Below are positions 48,514 to 60,492 of a stretch of DNA of 64,000 bases, one piece after another; position 1 is the stretch's first letter, and each line of letters starts with the position of its first letter. Under the pieces are notes generated by a model, which was given only the letters and a program-made list of their open reading frames with translations, searched no databases and was not told where the DNA came from. The stretch comes from Engraulis encrasicolus (taxonomy: Eukaryota; Chordata; Actinopteri; Clupeiformes; Engraulidae). The stretch lies in assembly GCF_034702125.1 (NCBI RefSeq), contig NW_026945676.1, positions 501,085-565,084 of the forward strand. The letters are read 5' to 3'. Position numbers and translations under genes: made by a program.

Positions 48514-49741
48514 CCATCCTTATACAGTCTTGTCACCTCTCGCATTGATTACTGTAATTCTCTCCTCTTTGGTCTCCCTCAAAAATCTCTCCACAAGCTC
48601 CAACTGGTCCAGAACTCAGCTGCCCGCATCATAACTAAAACCCCTTCCTGTCACCATATTACCTCTGCACTCCAACATCTCCACTGGCTCCCTATCAAAT
48701 TTAGAATTCACTTTAAAATACTTCTCCACACCTTCAAGGCTATCCACAATCTTGCCCCTCCCCTCCTTATCTATCTAATCTTATTCACATTTCTATTCCC
48801 TCCCGTCCCCTCCGTTCCTCTTCCTCCATTCTCCTCTCTGTGCCTTCTGCCCGTCTTAACACCATGGGGAATAGAGCTTTTAGCTGCTCTGCTCCTCAAC
48901 TGTGGAATGCGCTTCCCCCTGACATCTGCAACATTGAGTCTTTACCCCTGTTCAAATCAAGTCTTAACCCTATTCAGACTGGGCTTTTTTGGCATTCCTG
49001 GGCCTGGGGGGGGGGCTCTTTTGACCCCCCCCTCATAACTCATGAACGGAATACAGTATGACTACGAAACTTGGGGGAGATGATCTACATATGGACATCT
49101 ATGAATGACATCATTTTTGTGTAATTATCTGGTATTATGACGTCATTATGACATCATTATCTTATTATGCCCAAAATCTCGCCATAATGGATTTTCCAAC
49201 AAATTTAGGTAATGCACCTAAATTTTAATGATGTTGTGCTTCAAACCACTTAAATGCTCACAAAGTTGTCTGATGCTAATGGAAATAACAAAAAAATATG
49301 AAAATATATGGCGTCATAGATATGGTAAAGTGATTTTTGGTCAGACATACCTGTCAGAAAACCGTTGCCATGGCAACGGCAAAAATGATGAACCTAATCT
49401 TTCGGTACCTAACTGTAGCCAACTAAATGTTAGGAAAAGTCACAAAGTTTCGTAGTCATAGCTTAAGTCGTTAAGGAATTATACAACATCAAAGTTGGTG
49501 CGGGCACTTTTAGCCCCCCCCCAGTCTGGATAGGGTTAAACTCATCTATTTCAATTAGCCTATTCTTTATGATTCTTTAACTCTATTTTGTTTTATTTTA
49601 TTTTTATTTATTTTCTATATATTTATTTTTTGTTTACAATCTGTTTATCTGTCTTGTTTTATTTTGCCTCTCTCTGTACAGTGTCCTTGAGTTTTTTGAA
49701 AGGCGCTTTTAAATAAAATGCATTATTATTATTATTATTAC
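48514..49741 (+). mobile_element. L2/CR1-type LINE 3' fragment, split by a TTAA element
   Basis: Translation of 48514-48963 (with frame breaks) gives [49 protein letters not shown] and [12 protein letters not shown], the C-terminal RT region of L2-like elements. The 3' end (49540-49741) has TTTGAAAGGCGCTTTTAAATAAAATG and ATT repeats. Both borders are fixed by the empty-site paralogue at 44391-44429. Internal insertion at 48968. Confidence 0.85.
48968..49535. mobile_element. piggyBac-like non-autonomous element
   Basis: TIRs CCCTATTCAGACTGGG and CCCAGTCTGGATAGGG, one mismatch over 16 bases, flanked by TTAA (48964-48967 and 49536-49539). CCC-starting TIRs with TTAA targets fit piggyBac. 568 bp, with C-rich and G-rich subterminal runs. 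No transposase frame. Confidence 0.85.
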
Positions 49742-49768
49742 CACCAAATACACCAGGGGGCTCAAGAG

Positions 49769-49880
<112 letters not shown>

Positions 49881-50384
49881 ACCTGCAGTTCCACACAATA
49901 CCGGGGACCTCTGTAAGGATTTAGTGCTCCCCTTCCCTCTCCCTTGCAATTGTTTTGCCGTCACCCTCTGATGAATGAAAGATATGCTACAACTTCCTTA
50001 TAGCATGTTCCTGCCGCTCAGTGGGATTCAGTTGAAGGTGAAGATTGTGTTGCACATCCCAGGAAATGTGCAGGACAAATAAATGTGATGTGTTGAACAG
50101 GTTTATTCTGAAGGGCAGGACAATACACCCAGAGGCCACAAGGGGGCACAACCACAGCGCATACACAGACATTCTACTGTAGAACACACAGGCATTCTAG
50201 AACACACAGGCGTATTCCAGCGGGGCCTAAATCAAATCATAAAACATCATCAGATATCACACGGCAAATGAGGTAATAGTAGATCTAGAGCTGTGAGGCA
50301 GCAGATCGTGTGAGAAGTGTGCGTGTATTTTTAGACATCCTACAACACAGGCGTTCCCAAAGTGGGGTTCAGGACCCCTAGGGA

Positions 50385-50866
50385 GGTACAGACCCCCACG
50401 GAGGTACAGAAGGGGGGTCGTGGAGGTACTGAAGGGGGGGGGTTGTGGAGGTACTGAAGGGGGGTCGCAGAGCTACTGAAGGGGGGTCATGGAGGTACTG
50501 AAGGGGGGTCGTGGAGGTCCTGAAGGGGGGCGTGGAGGTACTGAAGGGGGGGGGGCACGGAGGTTCTGAAGGGGGGTCGTGGAGGTACTGAAGGGGGGGG
50601 GCACGGAGGTACTGAAGGGGGGTTGTGGAGGTACTGAGGGGGGGGGGGGTACTGAAGGGGGGGGGTACTGAAGGGGGGGCACGGAGGTACTGAAGGGGGG
50701 TTGTGGAGGTACTGAGGGGGGGGGGGGGTACTGAAGGGGGGGGGTACTGAAGGGGGGGCACGGAGGTACTGAAGGGTGGTTGTGGAGGTACTGAGGGGGG
50801 GGGGGTACTGAAGGGGGGGGGTACTGAAGGGGGGGCGCGGAGGTACTGAAGGGTGGGGGGTCGTGG
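50385..50866. repeat. G-rich minisatellite (GGAGGTACTGAAGGGGGG)
   Basis: About 480 bases of variants of GAGGTACTGAAGGGGGG, with spacers such as TCGTGG, TTGTGG and GCACGG. Runs of up to 13 consecutive G occur on the plus strand. Subunits form higher-order repeats of about 80 bases. Confidence 0.95.
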
Positions 50867-51088
50867 ACAAAAGAGACATTTAATTGCATAAAAACGTAAA
50901 ATCCACAGGATAACAGCTAATAAGTGTATTTGTTGGCCTGTGGACTTCTAGCAATATTTGCGGATAAACTATTAATGGAAAATCTAGCAACGCTACCTAG
51001 GCATTATTGTCCATTAATGTCGCTAGATGTTCCATCAATAGTTTGTCTGCTGATAATGCTAGAAATCCATTGCTGGGCTAAGGCTATG

Positions 51089-51089
<1 letters not shown>

Positions 51090-51165
<76 letters not shown>

Positions 51166-51182
51166 TGTGTGTGTGTGTGTCT

Positions 51183-51261
<79 letters not shown>

Positions 51262-51331
51262 TGTGTGTGTGTCTGTGTGTGTGTGTCTGTGTGTGTGTCT
51301 GTGTGTGTGTGTGTGTGTGTGTGCGTGTGCG
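51090..51331. repeat. (GT)n with CTGT interruptions
   Basis: About 240 bases of GT, with CTGTGTGT variants in the middle and at the end. The bases 51332-51866 hold nothing I can assign. Confidence 0.97.
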
Positions 51332-51867
51332 TGTGCCTCTGTGAGTGGTCACAACAATATTCTTAAAGGTACACTGTGTGAGATTTTTAGTTGTTTATTT
51401 CCAGAATTCATGCTGCCCATTCACTCATATTACATTTTTCATGAATACGTACCACCACCATAAAATTCTAAATATTCATTATGACTGGAAAAATTGCAGT
51501 TTTCATACATGAAAAGGGGGATCTTCTCCATGGTCCGCCATTTCCAGAAATAGTACTTGGGCCATACTAGAACATATTAGTAAACTAATATGAGTAAACT
51601 TTCATGAAAAGATCAAATTTGACAATAGGCAGCCCAGTTTCAATGATCATTATAGTTGCAGTACCTTGTTTGACCATTTCCTGCACAGTGTAAGCTACCT
51701 TTAAGTCCTTAAAGTGACACTGTCCCATTTTTGGAAATAAGATTGTTTTACACCTGCCCACCTGGAGTTAAATAATAGGGTTATTATAAATAAAATGATT
51801 GAAAGTATGGGAGAATGGTAAAACCCTTTTATTTAACTGAAGGGGAAGTGTAAAATTAGCTCATTTA

Positions 51868-53223
51868 CAAACCCCAACTCCATAGAAGTTGGGACACAAG
51901 GTAAATTGTGAATAATAAGAAAATACTTCCATTCTCAAAACGTCTGATTCTTACATTAGATGAAGAATGGCACAAGGAAAACATACCAGCCATCAAAACT
52001 GACCAAATTATTGTTTTGGGGGATATTCATGAATATGTAAAAACAACACGTCTCAAAAGAGTTGGGACGGGGACAGTAAAAGGCAGCAAATGTCGAGGAA
52101 GACTAAAAACAAAACAAAGGACAACACTTAATAGTGAAATACATTAACCGATGAGATGATTTTATATAAAAAAACAGTGCTAATTCCTATCTTTGACATG
52201 ATTTCAACAGCTTAAATGGTGGGTGTATTCCTTGTCATGTTTTGCAATGTTTTCCTTTCTGTAGTGCTTACAGTGTGACAGGCATTGACCAAAAGCCTGG
52301 CATTTTATCACCTGCTGGTCCTTGTGACTCAGTTAAACTGTTGAAACAGAGAATGCAATTTGACCTTACTATGTGGCAGTAATTGAAGATCTCCCTTCAA
52401 AATATAATGCATGAGTGGCTTTTCATGCTGTTTAAAACCCATTTATTTTATTCAGCACTGTACTTGCTCTACAGGTGAGTTAGAACAGCTTAACCAATGC
52501 ACTACTGCACCCCCATGTCATCATGGAGGCTGACGTTTGAAGTTAGCACTAACACAAGTTGGATGGTCCATTTTCAGTGTATCACAGGATGTGCAAGACT
52601 CTATTATTTTCAAAAATAATTGACTTCTGCGACTTCTGCTGACTTCTGTAAGCAAAGGACAGTTTCCCATGTATTCTGGGTCTATTTCAAGTGAGCTCGG
52701 GTGCATAGGAGACTGTTAAACCCCTCTATCATTTGCACACATGAAGCATTGTTAATATGGTCAATTTTCAATAGCTGTAATTCTTGGAGTGCTAGAGTGA
52801 GACTACAGCCAATATATATTTCATGATGTCATGAACCTTTACAATGATTTTAATGACAAAAATATGTCTCATATACACTCAATCATGGTAAATCAAGGGG
52901 AATTCAAAAATGTATGTAATAACTATGGTAATTATTCCTTCTGCATCTTTAATTCTGAGTGACTCAGCCTCTCTGTGATGATCTTATACCTGGCCGTATA
53001 CCTTGTCCATCAGTACAATTCATTTGGAAATGTTCTTCTTTACTGTTCTATCTTATTTGGATGTTTATTACATTTCACTGATCCCCGTCCCAACTTATTT
53101 GAGACACGTTGCACTTATCAAGTTAGAAATTAGTAAATATGTCCCCCAAAACAATATTTGTTCTCGGTTTTAACACCTAATATGTTGTCTTTTCACTATT
53201 CTCCATCTAATGAATGGATTGAA
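51868..53223. mobile_element. TA-flanked DNA transposon, copy 3 (inverted, 3'-truncated)
   Basis: Starts CAAACCCCAACTCCATAGAA after TA at 51866. It follows copies 1 and 2 in reverse complement, more diverged and with small indels. The homology ends near 53223 at TGAATGGATTGAA, about 75 bases short of the expected second end, where unrelated sequence begins. An older, dead copy. Confidence 0.82.
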
Positions 53224-53390
53224 AGTACACAGGTAGTTGTCCAGGTGCCAGACAAAAGGTAGTAGGTAGTGTGATGAAGCGGTCTGCACACTGTGTATTA
53301 ACTCCAAAAATATTTTATTTCATTTTAACATACGGCAACGTTTCGATCCAACAGAGGGATCTTCCTCAGGCAGTGCCGACGTAGCCAAGT

Positions 53391-54138
53391 GAAGCTTGTT
53401 ATGTGTCCACAGCAGTGCAGACGAAGCCAAGTGAAGCTTGTTATGTGTACACAGTAGCCAAGTGAAGCTTGTTATGTGTTCACAGCAGTGCCGACGTAGC
53501 CAAGTGAAGCTTGTTATGTGTTCACAGTAGCCAAGTGAAGCTTGTTATGTGTTCACAGTAGCCAAGTGAGGCTTGTTATGTGTAGACAGTAGCCAAGTGA
53601 AGCTTGTTACGTGTTCACAGTAGCCAAGTGAAGCTTGTTATGTGTACACAGTAGCCAAGTGAAGCTTGTTATGTGTTCACAGCCAAGTGAGCCTTGTTAT
53701 GTGTTCACAGCAGTGCAGACGTAGCCAAGTGAAGCTTGTTATGTGTAGACAGTAGCCAAGTGAAGCTTGTTATGTGTAGACAGTAGCCAAGTGAGGCTTG
53801 TTATGTGTTCACAGTAGCCAAGTGAGGCTTGTTATGTGTTCACAGCCAAGTGAGGCTTATGTGTTCACAGCCAAGTGAGCCTTGTTATGTGTTCACAGCA
53901 GTGCAGACGTAGCCAAGTGAAGCTTGTTATGTGTTCACAGTAGCCAAGTGAGGCTTGTTATGTGTAGACAGTAGCCAAGTGAAGCTTGTTATGTGTAGAC
54001 AGTAGCCAAGTGAGGCTTGTTATGTGTTCACAGCAGTGCCGACGTAGCCAAGTGAAGCTTGTTATGTGTCCACAGTAGCCAAGTGAAGCTTGTTATGTGT
54101 TCACAGCCAAGTGCCGATGTAGCCAAGTGAAGCTTGTT
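53391..54138. repeat. Minisatellite (AGCCAAGTGAAGCTTGTTAT), about 30-bp unit
   Basis: About 25 units of AGCCAAGTGAAGCTTGTTAT plus GTGTTCACAGT, with longer variants carrying CAGTGCCGACGT. The unit order (short, short, long) suggests expansion of composite units. Confidence 0.95.
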
Positions 54139-54235
54139 AATGTCGTCTTCGTATTCTCCCAATGCAGGGCAGAGCTGGTCTGAGGCCTAAAAAACGGTCC
54201 GGGGATATTTGCCATAGACCAGCCCCCCGGGGATA

Positions 54236-54362
54236 TTTGCCATAGGATCAAGGCTCCTATTCTTTGGAACAATCTGCCCAACCACATCCAGAATGCCCCT
54301 TCACTGGCCATGTTTAAACAAAACCTTAAGACACATTTTTTCCTGGAGGTTTATGGCTGCTA
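54236..54362 (+). pseudogene. L2-type LINE C-terminal fragment
   Basis: Reads RIKAPILWNNLPNHIQNAPS, then FKQNLKTHFFLEVYGC. This is the last conserved block of L2/CR1 reverse transcriptases, also seen at 24651-24735. No other part of the element is preserved nearby. The bases 54363-54910 hold no gene. Confidence 0.7.
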
Positions 54363-54916
54363 GCTCCACAAGCACTTTCACTTACATGCATTCACCCACA
54401 CACTCACGCACTGACGCGCACACACACTCACGCGCACGCACACTCACACTGTCCAAGAGTTTCTCTGAGCATGGCATTAGCTCGCCAAAATATGAGTTGG
54501 CTACTGTTTACAATGCACAGCGTCTGGTGCTTGTATTTCCATGTCCTTCACCCCAAAGGACAACAATCACACATACAATACTTTGGTTGGCATGAAAAGG
54601 TTGGTGCCCCATCAACATTACTTACAGAATTAGGAAACTGTTGACCAAACTCTTCTACTGAACTGAATGCCACATTTCCTCTGTGTCATTGTCAACATGG
54701 CCGCCGTTTAGTGCATGCAGTGTCCATCATTCAAGCACTGCATTTTTCCACCATTGTTAGGGGATCATCCTGGCACTTTCAGTGCACTGGCTCAACTGAA
54801 TTTTTCAGCGTGAGCCCCCTAGGCACTGAAAAACAGTGGAGCGCCCTAGGAACTGAAAAACAGCCCGAAGTGCACAAGTGCGGCATTTGAGACTCTCTGC
54901 TGAGATTCTCCTCCAC

Positions 54917-55190
54917 GTGGTGTTACGCTGAATGGTGTCCCCTGTCGTGGTGTCCCCTGTCGTGGTGTTACACTGAATGGTGTCCCCTGTCGTGGTGTTA
55001 CGCTGAATGGTGTCCCCTGTCGTGGTGTTACACTGAATGGTGTCCCCTGTCGTGGTGTCCCTTGTCGTGGTGTTACGCTGAATGGTGTCCCCTGTCGTGG
55101 TGTTACGCTGAATGGTGTCCCCTGTCGTGGTGTTACACTGAATGGTGTCCCCTGTCGTGGTGTTGCGCTGAATAGTGTCCCCTCCTCCTG
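54917..55190. repeat. 30-bp minisatellite (GGTGTTACGCTGAATGGTGT)
   Basis: Eight to nine units of GGTGTTACGCTGAATGGTGT plus CCCCTGTCGT, with a few half units. The unit length is a multiple of three, so the minus strand shows a long ORF that is only an artefact. Confidence 0.95.
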
Positions 55191-55269
55191 GTCGTCAGCT
55201 TTTGGGGGAGGTGAGGCGCCACGCACGGAAACTACCCAGCGATGTCAACGCCTGAGGGGAGGACACCTG

Positions 55270-55670
55270 ATAATGATAATAACAATAAAATATATTAACA
55301 ATAAAATATATTAATAATAAAATATATTAACAATAAAATATATTAATAATAAAATATATTAATATTGATATTATTCAATATTATTTCAACTAGCCAGTGA
55401 TGTCAACGCCTGAGGAGAAGACACCTGCAGCAGTGAAAACAATATACTCAATAATAATAATAATAGGCCTAATAATAATAATAATAATAACAATATACTC
55501 AATAATAACAACAACAACAACAACAACAACAACAATAATAATAATAATAAAAACAATATACTCAATAATAATAATAAAAATGATAATAATAATAATGATA
55601 CTACTACTACTACTACTACTAATAATAATAATAGTAATAAAATATCATTACATATTCAATATTATACAAT
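55270..55670. repeat. AT-rich low-complexity arrays
   Basis: AATAAAATATATTA units (55280-55375), then runs of AAT, AAC and ACT triplets (55450-55640). Confidence 0.93.
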
Positions 55671-55719
55671 ATAGGTGAGGGCACCTTATAATAATGAAAT
55701 ATGTAATATATAAACTACC

Positions 55720-55788
55720 AAGACACCCAGACAGGCATGTAGGCAGACACACAGGCATGTAGGCAGACACACAGACAGACGTGTAGGC

Positions 55789-55825
<37 letters not shown>

Positions 55826-55943
55826 GGCATGTAGGCAGACAGACAGACAGACAGGCAGGCAGGTAGGCAGACACACAGGCATGTAGGCAGACAGACAGAC
55901 AGAAAGGAGAAAAGACAGATAGAAAGGCATGTAGGCAGACAGG

Positions 55944-55977
<34 letters not shown>

Positions 55978-56091
55978 GGTAGGCAGTCAGATAGACAGAC
56001 AGACACGCAGGCAGGTAGTCAGACAGACAGACAGACAGGCAGGCAGGCAGGCAGACAGACAGACAGACAGACAGAGAGGTAAGGCAGGCTA

Positions 56092-56150
<59 letters not shown>

Positions 56151-56420
56151 GGCATGGAGTGAGACAGACAGACAAACAGACAGACAGAGAGACAGACAGA
56201 CAGGCAGACAGACAGGCATGTAGGCAGACAGACAGGCATGTAGGCAGGCAGACAGACAGACAGACAGACATGCATGCAGGAAGACAGACAGATAGACAGT
56301 CAGGCAGACAGACAGAGAGGCAGACAGACAGGGCGGTAGGCATGTTGCCAGGTAGACAGACAGACAGACAAACAGACAGACATGCAAGGCAGACAGACAG
56401 ACAGACAGACAGACATGCAA
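55720..56420. repeat. (CAGA)n array with AGGCATGTAGGCAGA variants
   Basis: About 700 bases of CAGA tetramers, with recurring AGGCATGTAGGCAGACA segments. The 56436-56566 stretch after it is a threefold repeat containing TGCTGTTTTAGCACTC, itself a short inverted repeat. Confidence 0.95.
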
Positions 56421-56577
56421 GTGGATTTAACAAACACAGAGGTAGCGTAGTGCTGTTTTAGCACTCCGCTTTAGACACTCCAGAGGTAGTGTAGTGCTGT
56501 TTTAGCACTCCGCTTTAGACACTCCAGAGGTAGTGCTGTTTTAGCACTCTGCTTTAGACTCTCCACATCCCCCTGAT

Positions 56578-57443
56578 GTGACACTCCACTCCACTCCACA
56601 TCCCACTCTACTCTACTCCACATCCCACTCCACTCCACTCCACTCTACATCCCACTCCACTCCACTCCACTCCACATCCCACTCCACTCCATCCCACTCC
56701 ACCCCACTCCACTCCACATCCCACTCCACTCCACATCCCACTCCACACTACTCCACACCACTCCACTCCACTCCACATCCCACTCCACTCCACATCCCAC
56801 TCTACTCCACTCCATCCCACTCCACCCCACTCCACTCCACATCCCACTCCACATCCCACTCTACTCCACATCCCACTCCACTCCACTCCACTCCACATCC
56901 CACTCCACATCCCACTCCACTCCACATCCCACTCCACTCCACTCCACTCCACTCCACATCCCACTCCAGATCCCACTCCACATCCCACTCCACTCCACAT
57001 CCCACTCCACTCCACTCCACTCCACATCCCACTCCACATCCCACTCTACTCTACTCTACACTCCACTCCACTCCACCCCACCCTACTCTACTCCACTCCA
57101 CTCCTCTCCACACCACTCCACTCCACACCACTCCACCCCACTCCACTCCACTCCACTCTACTCTACTCTACTCCACTCCACATCCCACTCCACTCCTCTC
57201 CACATCCCCCTGATGTGTCTACTCCACTCTACTCCACTCCACTCCACATCACTCCACATCACTCCACTCCACTCCACATCACTCCACTCCACTCCACTCC
57301 ACTCCACTCCACTCCACTCCACATCACTCCACTCCACTCCACATCACTCCACTCCACTCCACTCCACTCCACTCCACTCTCCACTCCACTCCACTCTACT
57401 CTACTCCACATCCCACTCCACTCCACTCCACTCCACTCCACAT
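56578..57443. repeat. (CCACT)n satellite, left part
   Basis: About 865 bases of CCACT pentamers punctuated by CCACATCCCA. It resumes at 58976-59118 after an inserted hAT element. Confidence 0.96.
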
Positions 57444-58284
57444 TAAGCCTGTCACGATATACGATAAGTCAATAAATCGGACGATAACTTTTTACAAGAA
57501 CGATCACTTTTCTGGCCCCGATAAGTAACGATAAGTTATCTGCGTGATGTTTCGTTTTCCCCCTCTCCCTTTCTCTACTGTTGCCGTAAGACTACTGATG
57601 GCGCGTTATAGGCCAACGCAGCGCAAGGATACTTAAATGCTGGTGTAATTTTAAGTTTCAGTGCAGTTCTGGTTGGAAAAAAAGTGCATTGATTTGGCTA
57701 CTTGCGTCTTTGAAATAGCACACTGGTGTTCCCGCGCGTCGCTTATAAGCCTCGACAAAGAATCAGCGCTAGAGACTAGGAGCGCAATATTCTTCCAGTC
57801 TCAGTCAGCGCATCTGCAACGTTCCTCAGAGAGGGGAATGAACAGCTCCAACACGGAGGCAAATGTTCATTTTGAAACATGCGCAGCAACCCAATATCCA
57901 CGACGAAGACGTGTTTGTGCAAACATGAAATAGTGGTACCGTCGCGACAAACTTGCTCTGAGGCTGTTATTTTAAACCTCGCCGAGTTTCCACTATTATT
58001 TCAATGCGCCTCCTACCCCGACGTTCGTTGTCTGTTCTTTTTGTGATTTTCGCTATATTTCTTGTTTATTTAGACCTAACAATATGAGTAGGCAGTCCGC
58101 AAGCAAATCATGAAGATAAGATTTGTGAATTTAAATCTGTCACACCAGGAGAATGTGAACGGTTGAGCGCGCTACAGGGGAAACAGAGACATGGCGACTC
58201 ATAACTCATAAGAATCAATGTATGGGCGTTCATAAAGGACTTTAAAGTGCGCAGAATTGCAACTTGTTCCAGTCGAGGGTATCG

Positions 58285-58321
<37 letters not shown>

Positions 58322-58975
58322 CTGCCTGCACCTGGAACTTGTGCATCTGTTCATGCTCTTTTGCTTTTTGCTGATGTTGAAATGCCTTTAACAGGGCTGA
58401 TTTGGGTTTTGACTGACAATTAGCTAGTAACAACGTGCATTTGTTTGAAATAAGCTGTCTAAGTAATAATTTGAGAATTAACAATACCCCACCAGTAGGT
58501 TATTTTACATCACACCATGGATAGGCCTATAAGCCATTCAGTGTGCTTGAGAAAGATAAATAACAGAAAATGTTAAAGAAAGACTATATAACTTACCCTA
58601 ATAATAAATACAAAAAAGCCTATTTAGAGCCTATTGTGCTCCATGAGGATGTATTTAAAAACATATAAATATCCCCCGCCGTGATGCTTTAAAAATGTGA
58701 AGGGTTGTAGTCTCATTTTTATTGCATTTTTACGTCATTATATTGTTTGACACATTTCTTCTTGGAGCAGGCGTCAATCTTAATTATTTAAACCTAGTCT
58801 GCTGGCCCAAATGTTAAATTCAATGTTTCAAGAAGGAGGCCGCACCTTGCATAGCAGTGTTTTTTATTGCACATTATATTGTTTGAAAATGGCGAGAGAG
58901 ACAATATTATCGATTATCGCAATAATTTCTTGTTATCGTTATCGTCTGGCAAAAATTGTTATCGTGACAGGCCTA
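57444..58975. mobile_element. hAT element interrupting the CCACT satellite
   Basis: Left end TAAGCCTGTCACGATATACG, right end GTTATCGTGACAGGCCTA. The left flank CTCCACAT is answered by CTCCCAT on the right, i.e. an 8-bp duplication with one base lost. 1532 bp. Subterminal TTATCGTTATCG and CGATAA blocks lie at both ends. There is a GA array at 58288-58321. No transposase frame is seen. Confidence 0.82.
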
Positions 58976-59118
58976 CTCCCATCCCACTCCACTCTACTCT
59001 ACTCTACTCCACATCCCACTCCACTCTACTCCACTCTACTCCACTCCACTCCACATCCCACTCCACTCCTCTCCACACCACTCCATTCCACTCCGCTCCA
59101 TTCCACTCCACTCCCCTG
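58976..59118. repeat. (CCACT)n satellite, right part
   Basis: Continuation of the 56578 satellite after the hAT element, with the same CCACATCCCA punctuation and some CCATT variants toward the end. Confidence 0.94.
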
Positions 59119-59123
59119 ATGTA

Positions 59124-59387
59124 AAATGGTAAATGGACTGCATTTACGTACAGTATATAGCGCCTTTCCACTCCTTCGAGCGCTCAAAGCGCTTTACATT
59201 CACCCATTAACAATCACATTCACACACCGGTGGCTGCCATGCAGGGTACCACCCTGCCACCAGGAGCAACTTGGGGTTAAGTATCTTGCTCAAGGACACA
59301 ACGATGGAGTCAGGCCGAGCGGGGCTCGAACCTGCAACCTTTGGGTTGCCGAACGGCTCCTCTACCACCTAAGCTACCACTGCCCCA
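59124..59387 (-). repeat. tRNA-derived SINE
   Basis: On the minus strand: an A-box-like TAGCTTAGGTGGTAGAG, a B box GGTTCGAGCCCCG about 30 bases later, a body, and a 3' segment TGTAAAGCGCTTTGAGC...GGCGCTATAT, which resembles L2-type LINE tails and suggests mobilisation by an L2 element. It is a retroposon, not a working tRNA. Confidence 0.82.
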
Positions 59388-59399
59388 CTCCATTCCCAT

Positions 59400-60150
59400 T
59401 TCCCACACTAGAACCGTCCCCGTTCCCGCCCCCGCACCAAATCACAAATCGACCGGAGTGTTCACGCCGCAGATCTTAACGTTCGCAAACCAGAAAGTTG
59501 TTTCGCAATACGAACCGAGAAATGCTCGTTTTGTTCTCTGCAAACTGTGACGACAAACATGGATGTCAGCAGGTTCGTCCGGTTAACACGTCACGTCACG
59601 TGCGGAGAAAAGTTTAGAGCAGGGGTCAGGAACCTTTTTGGTGGAGAGAGCCATAAACGCCCATTTTTAAAAAATGTATTTTCACGAGAGCCATACCATT
59701 TTAAAAACACTGAATACAATTAAAAGCATGTATTTCAATTAAGCCCAACAATTTTAGAGTGTACTGTCAAGTTATTACTTTTATTGATAACAGGTAGGCC
59801 TAAGTGGGTTGCCAACTGTCGACTTCATTATGGCAAGGGTCTGGGAGTCCTCTCCCTGAAAATGTAGTATTTCTTAGATGTAATTTCCTGCATTTTAATG
59901 CATTTTAACCTCCCATGTCCTGTACTTTTATTTATAAATACAGGACGATTCCGTATTTCAAGGGATGGTTGGCAACCCTAGATAAGTAAGAGCCATATAC
60001 AGTTCCCAAAAGAGCCACATGTGGCTCTAGAGCCATAGGTTCCTGACCCCTGGTTTAGAGCCTGTTGTGGACGCAGGTCGTTCGCAGTTTAGTGCCGAGC
60101 GTAATTGGTGCGGGCACCGGCACCGTTCTAGTCGACCTGAAAACAGTATC
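59400..60150. repeat. Dispersed repeat shared with the LTR region
   Basis: Ordered matches to 22500-22800: GTGTTCACGCC, AGAAAGTTG, GTCAGCAGGTTC, GGTGCGGGCACC and others. It is interrupted at 59620 by a hAT MITE absent from the 22690 copy. Its nature is unknown; it may be part of the LTR or of an element inserted into it. Confidence 0.7.
59620..60052. mobile_element. hAT MITE
   Basis: CAGGGGTCAGGAACCTTTTT to GGTTCCTGACCCCTG, 433 bp, flanked by the perfect 8-bp duplication GTTTAGAG (59612-59619 and 60053-60060). The homologous site near 22690 has a single GTTCAGAG and no insertion. Confidence 0.95.
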
Positions 60151-60275
60151 AGAGCTTCATTTCCCAGTTCCCAGTTCCCAGTTCCCAGACCACATCACCC
60201 GAGTTCCCAGATCTCTCTGAGCTCCTGTTCCCACTTACCCGGTCCCGAAGATCCTTCCTCTTGGTGCTGCATGGA

Positions 60276-60390
60276 GAGGCGGGGCCTCTGGGTGAAGGGG
60301 AGGCGGAGCCTCTGGGTGGAGGGGAGGCGGAGCCTCTGGGTGGAGGGGAGGCGGGTCCTCTGGATGAAGGGGAGGCGGGGACTCTAATGG
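60276..60390. repeat. 24-bp minisatellite (GGGGAGGCGGAGCCTCTGGG)
   Basis: About five units of GGGGAGGCGGAGCCTCTGGG plus TGGA. A CAGTTCCCAGTTCC repeat lies just before it (60164-60190). Confidence 0.9.
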
Positions 60391-60492
60391 CCGCTGGACA
60401 GAACATCCGAAAAATAACAGTCAACTCACCTGTCCAGTTGCTATTATTGTCCTTATTATCATTTCTCATGTATTACTGCAACTATTTTTTAT

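Noticed and set aside
50378..50889. Proline-rich ORFs on the minus strand
   Set aside because: The G-rich minisatellite read in three frames; an array artefact.
54846..55226. Repetitive 126-codon minus-strand ORF
   Set aside because: The 30-bp minisatellite unit is a multiple of three, so the frame stays open by chance; no start context or relatives.
55648..57475. Cys-Leu-Ser-Val and Ser-Thr-Pro-Leu-His repeat ORFs
   Set aside because: CAGA and CCACT satellites, open in all frames.
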